A stretch of 64,000 nucleotides of DNA, from assembly GCA_934277435.1 (NCBI GenBank), contig CAKQUE010000005.1, positions 1 to 64,000 of the forward strand, written 5' to 3'. The translations under genes and the position numbers were made by a program. The stretch comes from an uncultured Alphaproteobacteria bacterium (GTDB lineage: Bacteria > Pseudomonadota > Alphaproteobacteria > RF32 > CAG-239). Shown here in pieces: positions 59,779-64,000 of this stretch. The first letter of the stretch is position 1. Each line of letters starts with the position of its first letter. Under the pieces are notes generated by a model that was not told the origin of the DNA, made no database searches, and worked only from the letters and a program-made list of their open reading frames with translations.

Positions 59779-60939
59779 TTAAGCGGCTTTTTTCATCTTT
59801 TCAGCGGCAAATTCGTTCATTTTGCTAATAACGTATGACTGTTCTTCTTCCGTCAAATAAGGAGTCATAGGAATGCTGCAAACAGTTTTAGAAAGTTTTT
59901 CGCAAACCGGTAAAGAACGATTGTTCCATTTTGCATATGCAGTTTGTGTATTTACCGGACGAGGATAGTAAGCGCCGCAAGGAATACCGTTGGCCTTTAA
60001 GTAATTCATCAATTCGTCGCGGTCTTCGCAGTTGATTGTGTACAAAGCGTAGGCTGACTGGCAGTTTGGCAAAATTTCTTGCTTGTTGAAATATGGACTT
60101 AATTCTTCGTCATAGCGTTTTGCAACTTTGTAACGGTCTTTCAATTCTTGTTCAAATACTGTCAATTTTAAGAGCAAAACAGCGGCTTGGAAAGAGTTCA
60201 TACGACCGGTCATGCCTAAACGAACATTGTCATAGTGATCTTCAGGGCTCATACCGTGAACGCGGCAGGATTTAACCAATTCGTTTTCTTCGTTGTTGTT
60301 AGTAAACACAGCGCCGCCGTCACCATAGCACCCCAATGGTTTTGTAGGGTAGAAGGAGGTTGCGGTCATATCGGCGATAGAACCTGCATGTCTTCCGTGG
60401 TAAATAGAGCCGAAAGACTGGCAAGAGTCAGACAAAACTTTCATACCGTTTTCATGAGCGATTTTAATGATTTCATCATAGTTGCACGGAGAACCGAAAA
60501 TATCAACGGCAACAACAGCCTTAAGGTTTAATTTGCCTTCTTTTTTAACTTCGGCAATAGCTTTTTTCAAATCTTCTGGATTCATGTTGTAGGTATTTGG
60601 ATCCGAGTCTACAAAAATCGGAGTTGCGCCAAGCAAAACAGGGGCTTCAGCCGAGGCAACAAATGTAAAAGATGAAACAAAAACAGCGTCGCCTGGTTTA
60701 ACGCCCCATGCCATCAAGGCCAGTGTCAGGGCATCGGTTCCCGAACCGCAGGTTGAGCAATATTTTGTGCCGGCAAAATTAGCCAGTTTTTCATCTAATT
60801 CTTTAGTTTCTGGACCTTGGCAATATGCGCCATGATTTAAAATTGTTTTGAAAGAGTCTAAAAATTTTTCCTGACCAATAACTTTTTGAGCAGTTGCGCA
60901 GTCAAACAAGTTGATTTTGGTAGATGGTTTATTTGTCAT
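59779..60939 (-). CDS. DegT/DnrJ/EryC1/StrS-family sugar aminotransferase
   Basis: PLP enzyme of the family that puts amino groups on nucleotide-linked sugars for LPS, glycoprotein glycans or antibiotics. The N-terminal QEKFLDSFKTILNHGAY, the GSGTDALTLALMAWGV cofactor loop, DSCQSFGSIYHGRHAG and the PLP-lysine segment SFYPTKPLGCYGDGGAVF are all present. 386 aa. No other sugar-biosynthesis genes are next to it, so the nucleotide sugar it acts on cannot be told. Confidence 0.92.
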   Translation of the reverse strand: MTNKPSTKINLFDCATAQKVIGQEKFLDSFKTILNHGAYCQGPETKELDEKLANFAGTKYCSTCGSGTDALTLALMAWGVKPGDAVFVSSFTFVASAEAPVLLGATPIFVDSDPNTYNMNPEDLKKAIAEVKKEGKLNLKAVVAVDIFGSPCNYDEIIKIAHENGMKVLSDSCQSFGSIYHGRHAGSIADMTATSFYPTKPLGCYGDGGAVFTNNNEENELVKSCRVHGMSPEDHYDNVRLGMTGRMNSFQAAVLLLKLTVFEQELKDRYKVAKRYDEELSPYFNKQEILPNCQSAYALYTINCEDRDELMNYLKANGIPCGAYYPRPVNTQTAYAKWNNRSLPVCEKLSKTVCSIPMTPYLTEEEQSYVISKMNEFAAEKMKKAA

Positions 60940-61045
60940 ATTTTATCTTCCTTTAAAAATGTTTTTAACTGAGATGTAAAATACACTGATTTGCTTAATG
61001 GTGCAACACACAAAAAGTTACGTTTTTGTAACAATGATATAAACA

Positions 61046-61078
61046 AAAAGGCGATGTCAAAAACATCGCCTTTTCAAA
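61046..61078 (-). terminator. Terminator of the OM barrel gene
   Basis: AAAAGGCGATGT (61046-61057) pairs with ACATCGCCTTTT (61063-61074); the minus-strand stem is followed by T-rich sequence. Confidence 0.85.
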
Positions 61079-61094
61079 CTCTAACTCGTTAAAA

Positions 61095-61697
61095 TTAGAA
61101 AGTATATCTAACACCGAGCATGATTTCATGGTCACGAGCTGTCAATTTAGCAACATTACCTTCGCCAGAGTTCTTGCGGATACGGCCCAAGTCAGCATAG
61201 CGGTAACCAGCATCCAAAGTCCAATGAGAATTGATGTCATATGTCAAACCAGCCATAACTTGCCAAGCCAAATTGTAAACAGATTTAGCCTCTTCGCCGC
61301 TGTCAGCTTTCAAATAAGCAGAACCGATACCAGCACCAACATAAGGAGTCCATGGAGTGCATGTCAAATAGTCAAAATAAGCATTGGCCATTACAGAGTG
61401 TTTATAAAGTCTGAAGTGAGTCAATTCGCCAAGGTGATTTCTTTTGATGTCACGAGAATTGTTCAATTCCAATTCACCACGAACATAACCGGCTTGAACA
61501 CCGTAAGCAACGTGTGTGCCAAACAATTCTTTGTTTGCTTTTTCACGATACAATTCAGGATTAGATGGTGCAGCAGATTTCATGTTTACTTTGTTGAAGT
61601 CATAAGAAATTTTGCCAGATACGTACTGATTTACTTCAGCTTGCGCATTAACGCTGAGTAAGCAGGCAACACCGGCCAATAACAAAAATTTTTTCAT
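61095..61697 (-). CDS. Outer membrane beta-barrel protein
   Basis: A 200-aa small barrel with a signal peptide (MKKFLLLAGVACLLSVNAQA) and alternating strands. WTPYVGAGIGSAYLKAD and HWTLDAGYRYADLGRI are typical of OmpA-like/Opacity-type porin-fold proteins. The C-terminus MLGVRYTF ends in Phe, the Bam signal. It resembles the barrel at 995-1570 in size and style, but it is not preceded by a structured RNA. Single gene with a terminator. Confidence 0.88.
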   Translation of the reverse strand: MKKFLLLAGVACLLSVNAQAEVNQYVSGKISYDFNKVNMKSAAPSNPELYREKANKELFGTHVAYGVQAGYVRGELELNNSRDIKRNHLGELTHFRLYKHSVMANAYFDYLTCTPWTPYVGAGIGSAYLKADSGEEAKSVYNLAWQVMAGLTYDINSHWTLDAGYRYADLGRIRKNSGEGNVAKLTARDHEIMLGVRYTF

Positions 61698-61862
61698 AGT
61701 TTATTCCTTCTAAATATTACTTTTGAACAACAATATTACTATTCGTATTGTAACACCGCCACTTTAGAGCGATAAATGCAATTAGTCAAGCAATAACGTG
61801 ATAAATTTTGGCAACAAAATGTTTCAAAATTTAAAATCAGGTATGTATATAGCGGCAAAAGT

Positions 61863-62573
61863 TTAAAAATATGTATACAGAATACGTCCATTTTTTTGCA
61901 GCCACTCACGGCCTTTATTCCAATCAGGATAAAGATTTGCCACACAGAGCCAAAAAGCCGGAGAATGATTTTGATGTTTGAGATGAGAAACTTCATGTGC
62001 CATTAGGTAATCTATCACATATTTTGGCGCCAGCGCTATTCTCCAGTTATAATTTATATTATTGAGCGTAGAGCAGCTGCCCCAGCGCGATTTGGTGTCT
62101 TTTATGCAAATGCCGTTGATTTTGCAGCCGATTTTAGTGGCGAGCGGTGCGGATAATTTATAAAATTCTTCTGCGGCGGCGTGACGGATGTAGTCTTTGA
62201 CACGTCTATGCAAAAATTCGGCACCTCCTGAAACAATCAAGGTATCACCGTCTAATCTGACGCCGCAACGGGCGTTTGGTTGATGAGAAATGGTTATATT
62301 TTGTCCAAATAGTGAAATTGTTTCGCCATCGCTAAAAGATTTTCGTTCTGGTAGTTTTTGTAGTGTTTCTACAATCCAGTCCATATTTTCGTTTATAAAA
62401 TTAACGGCGCGTTTTCTGGTGCAATATTTAGGAATAGAAAGCACCGGAATACGCTCTTTGCTGTCTATATGTAAAATAAGTTTGCGTGAGCTTGCCGACT
62501 GCACGATTTTGATATCCATGCCGACAGCCTCTTTAATGTCAAAGGTCTTGCCAGTCAACAATGTAATCTTCAT
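61863..62573 (-). CDS. DUF45 (YgjP-like) metallopeptidase
   Basis: A 236-aa zinc metallopeptidase-like protein. The zinc site is MAHEVSHLKHQNHSPAFW (HExxH plus a third His). The preceding KSRWGSCSTLNNINYNWRIAL is the other family hallmark. No signal peptide or membrane segment. The ATG at 62573 has AAAGG 9 nt upstream and overlaps the YcgN-like gene; 62594 is an alternative. Substrate unknown. Confidence 0.88.
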   Translation of the reverse strand: MKITLLTGKTFDIKEAVGMDIKIVQSASSRKLILHIDSKERIPVLSIPKYCTRKRAVNFINENMDWIVETLQKLPERKSFSDGETISLFGQNITISHQPNARCGVRLDGDTLIVSGGAEFLHRRVKDYIRHAAAEEFYKLSAPLATKIGCKINGICIKDTKSRWGSCSTLNNINYNWRIALAPKYVIDYLMAHEVSHLKHQNHSPAFWLCVANLYPDWNKGREWLQKNGRILYTYF

Positions 62574-63042
62574 AGTCTTGAACCTTTGTTTCATTAATCA
62601 ATTCACGGTTGCTCAAATCCATACCGGCGTTTTTAACACTATCGGCTCTACCGGTTAAAAGCGGGTGCCATTCTGGCAAATCATAGCCGTTGTCCAAAAG
62701 CCAATAAGCACATGTCTTAGGTAGCCAGCGCGGTTTTTCTCGTACGGCGGCAAGGTCTATTTTTCGACAGTCGTCCATCACGTCAAAGCGGTGTTCATAT
62801 ATTTTGCAAAGGCAGCTTTTGCAATCTAAAAAACGACAGCAAGCGCGGGTAAAATGAATCTTTCCTTTAATTTCAATTTTGTTCAGACAGCATTTACCGC
62901 AGCCGTCGCACAGAGCTTCCCATTCCGCCTCATTTAATTCATCAAGCTTTTTATGCTTCCAAAATTCCGGCTTCAGCTTTTTGAAATCATCAACACGCTG
63001 CTGCGGATTAAATTCGGTTTCATCTAATTCAATTTCTTTCAC
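62539..63042 (-). CDS. YcgN-like cysteine-cluster protein (copy 2)
   Basis: A 167-aa protein of the UPF0260/YcgN family, with CDGCGKCCLNKIE, CCRFLDCKSCLCKIYEHR and LPKTCAYWLLDNG. The clustered cysteines probably bind zinc or an iron-sulfur cluster; function unknown. It overlaps the preceding paralogue by 4 bases and the metallopeptidase by 35. It is the full-length member of the pair. Confidence 0.9.
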   Translation of the reverse strand: MKEIELDETEFNPQQRVDDFKKLKPEFWKHKKLDELNEAEWEALCDGCGKCCLNKIEIKGKIHFTRACCRFLDCKSCLCKIYEHRFDVMDDCRKIDLAAVREKPRWLPKTCAYWLLDNGYDLPEWHPLLTGRADSVKNAGMDLSNRELINETKVQDYEDYIVDWQDL

Positions 63043-63422
63043 ACAAGCTCTCCGTCGATAATATGGTTTTCTAAGTCATCTTCCGCCACCAAGGTTTCGG
63101 ATATCACACGTCCCTGCAGTGGTTGCAACGCTTGTTCCTTATAATTTGCGTCAAACAATTTGCGATAAGCGCAAACTTTTGGCATCCAAGGCAGTTTTTC
63201 AACGTTTTGCGGTGTAAGTTTTAAGCATTCCGGCACCAGTTCGCAGCGTTTGTCATAAACAGTGCAAAGGTTTTGTTCAATATCATAATAACGGCAGATG
63301 ACATTGGTATAATAAACTTCATCGGTGTCATCGTCTTGCAGTTTTAACAAACAACAGCGACCGCAGCGGCGGCAAATGTTTTCCCATTCTTTAGGGGAAA
63401 TTTTAGAAAAGTTTTTTGCCAT
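63039..63422 (-). CDS. YcgN-like cysteine-cluster protein (copy 1, shorter)
   Basis: 127 aa with the same layout: CRRCGRCCLLKLQ, CRYYDIEQNLCTVYDKR, MPKVCAYRKLF. It lacks the C-terminal part seen in the neighbouring copy and has lost one of the paired cysteines in the middle. A tandem paralogue pair is unusual for this family. The ATG at 63422 overlaps the dnaB stop region. Confidence 0.8.
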   Translation of the reverse strand: MAKNFSKISPKEWENICRRCGRCCLLKLQDDDTDEVYYTNVICRYYDIEQNLCTVYDKRCELVPECLKLTPQNVEKLPWMPKVCAYRKLFDANYKEQALQPLQGRVISETLVAEDDLENHIIDGELV

Positions 63423-64000
63423 TAGCCTCGTTTCTCCGCCATTTTATCTTCTTCTGCCAAGTTGCCGAATTGCGCAAATTCTCCGTTCCAAAAAAGTTTT
63501 ACTGTTCCGGTCGGACCATGACGCTGTTTGCCGATAATTACTTCGGCGACATTCATGGTTTCACGGTCGCGCTGTACCCATTCTTCATGTTTCTTTTGGA
63601 ATTTATCCGGCGATTCGCCTTCTTGCTGTTTCGGTTCGGCGTTGTGAATATAGTAGTTTTCACGGAACACAAACATCACAATATCGGCATCTTGCTCAAT
63701 AGAGCCGGATTCGCGCAAGTCGGACATCAACGGGCGTTTGTCGTCGCGCATTTCCACACCGCGGTTTAATTGTGAAAGTGCAATAACCGGAACTTTTAAT
63801 TCTTTGGCCAAAATTTTCAGCCCACGAGAAATTTCAGACAATTCCTGCACACGGTTACCTTCGCTGCGTTTGTTATTTGAGCCGGAAATAAGTTGAATAT
63901 AGTCAATCACAATCAGTCCCAAGCCTTTGCTGCGTTTTAGGCGGCGGGCGCGGGTGCGTATGGCATTGATAGTCACACCGGGGGTGTCGTCAATATAAAG
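63422..64000 (-). CDS. dnaB: Replicative DNA helicase DnaB, C-terminal part (runs off the window)
   Basis: The visible 192 codons are the C-terminal RecA-like motor. They start LYIDDTPGVTINAIR at the window edge and include IVIDYIQLISG (Walker B), PVIALSQLNRGVE and RESGSIEQDADIV, ending with the motif near IGKQRHGPTGTVKLFW. The gene continues beyond 64000. It is followed, with overlap, by the cysteine-cluster genes. Confidence 0.95.
   Translation of the reverse strand, partial: LYIDDTPGVTINAIRTRARRLKRSKGLGLIVIDYIQLISGSNNKRSEGNRVQELSEISRGLKILAKELKVPVIALSQLNRGVEMRDDKRPLMSDLRESGSIEQDADIVMFVFRENYYIHNAEPKQQEGESPDKFQKKHEEWVQRDRETMNVAEVIIGKQRHGPTGTVKLFWNGEFAQFGNLAEEDKMAEKRG

Overview
The window is chromosomal DNA of an AT-rich alphaproteobacterium. 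Three things support this. The gene order mutM - small secreted protein - rpsT - dnaA - dnaN - recF is seen. The run pyrH-frr-uppS-cdsA-rseP-bamA-lpxD-fabZ is present. A cell-cycle set typical of the class is present: a MipZ-like ATPase, the hybrid kinase CckA and the DnaA-inactivator HdaA. LPS and BamA genes, an RND pump and outer-membrane barrels show a diderm envelope. A prepilin peptidase and a pilin show a type IV-type pilus system. The style resembles uncultured host-associated, low-GC alphaproteobacteria, but the exact lineage is an inference.

Layout. 1-2400: a small unknown gene, an outer-membrane barrel gene, two divergent structured RNAs (A on minus, C on plus), a tRNA-His-derived inverted element and tRNA-His. 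2562-10335 (+): D-Ala-D-Ala carboxypeptidase, MipZ-like ATPase, phosphoglucomutase, CckA, HdaA and a membrane protein. 10741-15333 (-): groEL, groES, a double-AAA ATPase and the prepilin peptidase. 15499-16377 (+): rplY-pth. 16379-27786 (-): a nitroreductase, then a long co-directional block (TetR regulator, RND adaptor, RND pump, rsmB, membrane protein, TPR protein), with an LprI-like protein and a TrmN6-like methyltransferase upstream. 27854-35621 (-, except trxB): ferredoxin, membrane-anchored GH24 lysozyme, infA, topA, dprA, plsY. 35787-43881 (+): the envelope run. 44028-47626 (+): an accessory patch of unknown genes, including an alanine/lysine-rich repeat protein split by one in-frame stop. 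47671-49918: cyclophilin, structured RNA B with a pilin gene behind it, tRNA-Phe and two tiny genes. 50094-53014 (+): a LysR regulator with accB-accC. 53083-59023 (-): recF-dnaN-dnaA-rpsT-mutM. 59131-64000: a J-domain protein, a DegT aminotransferase, an OM barrel, a DUF45 metallopeptidase, two YcgN-like cysteine-cluster proteins and the C-terminal part of dnaB.

The most interesting signal is a family of three structured RNAs of about 190-210 nt: A (1597-1809, minus), B (48354-48555, plus) and C (1889-2080, plus). A and B can be aligned by eye over their length; C shares the fold but little sequence. All three have a 5' hairpin, a long two-part helix, a hairpin that starts exactly where the helix ends, the bases TTAAAT exactly after that hairpin, a stem presenting a pseudoknot strand, another hairpin, and finally the pseudoknot partner adjoining or overlapping a rho-independent terminator. 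Helices differ in sequence between copies while keeping pairing. A sits directly in front of an outer-membrane barrel gene and B directly in front of a pilin gene, with no room for another promoter between terminator and ribosome-binding site. This suggests a terminator-linked leader RNA controlling surface proteins; I recognise no named family.
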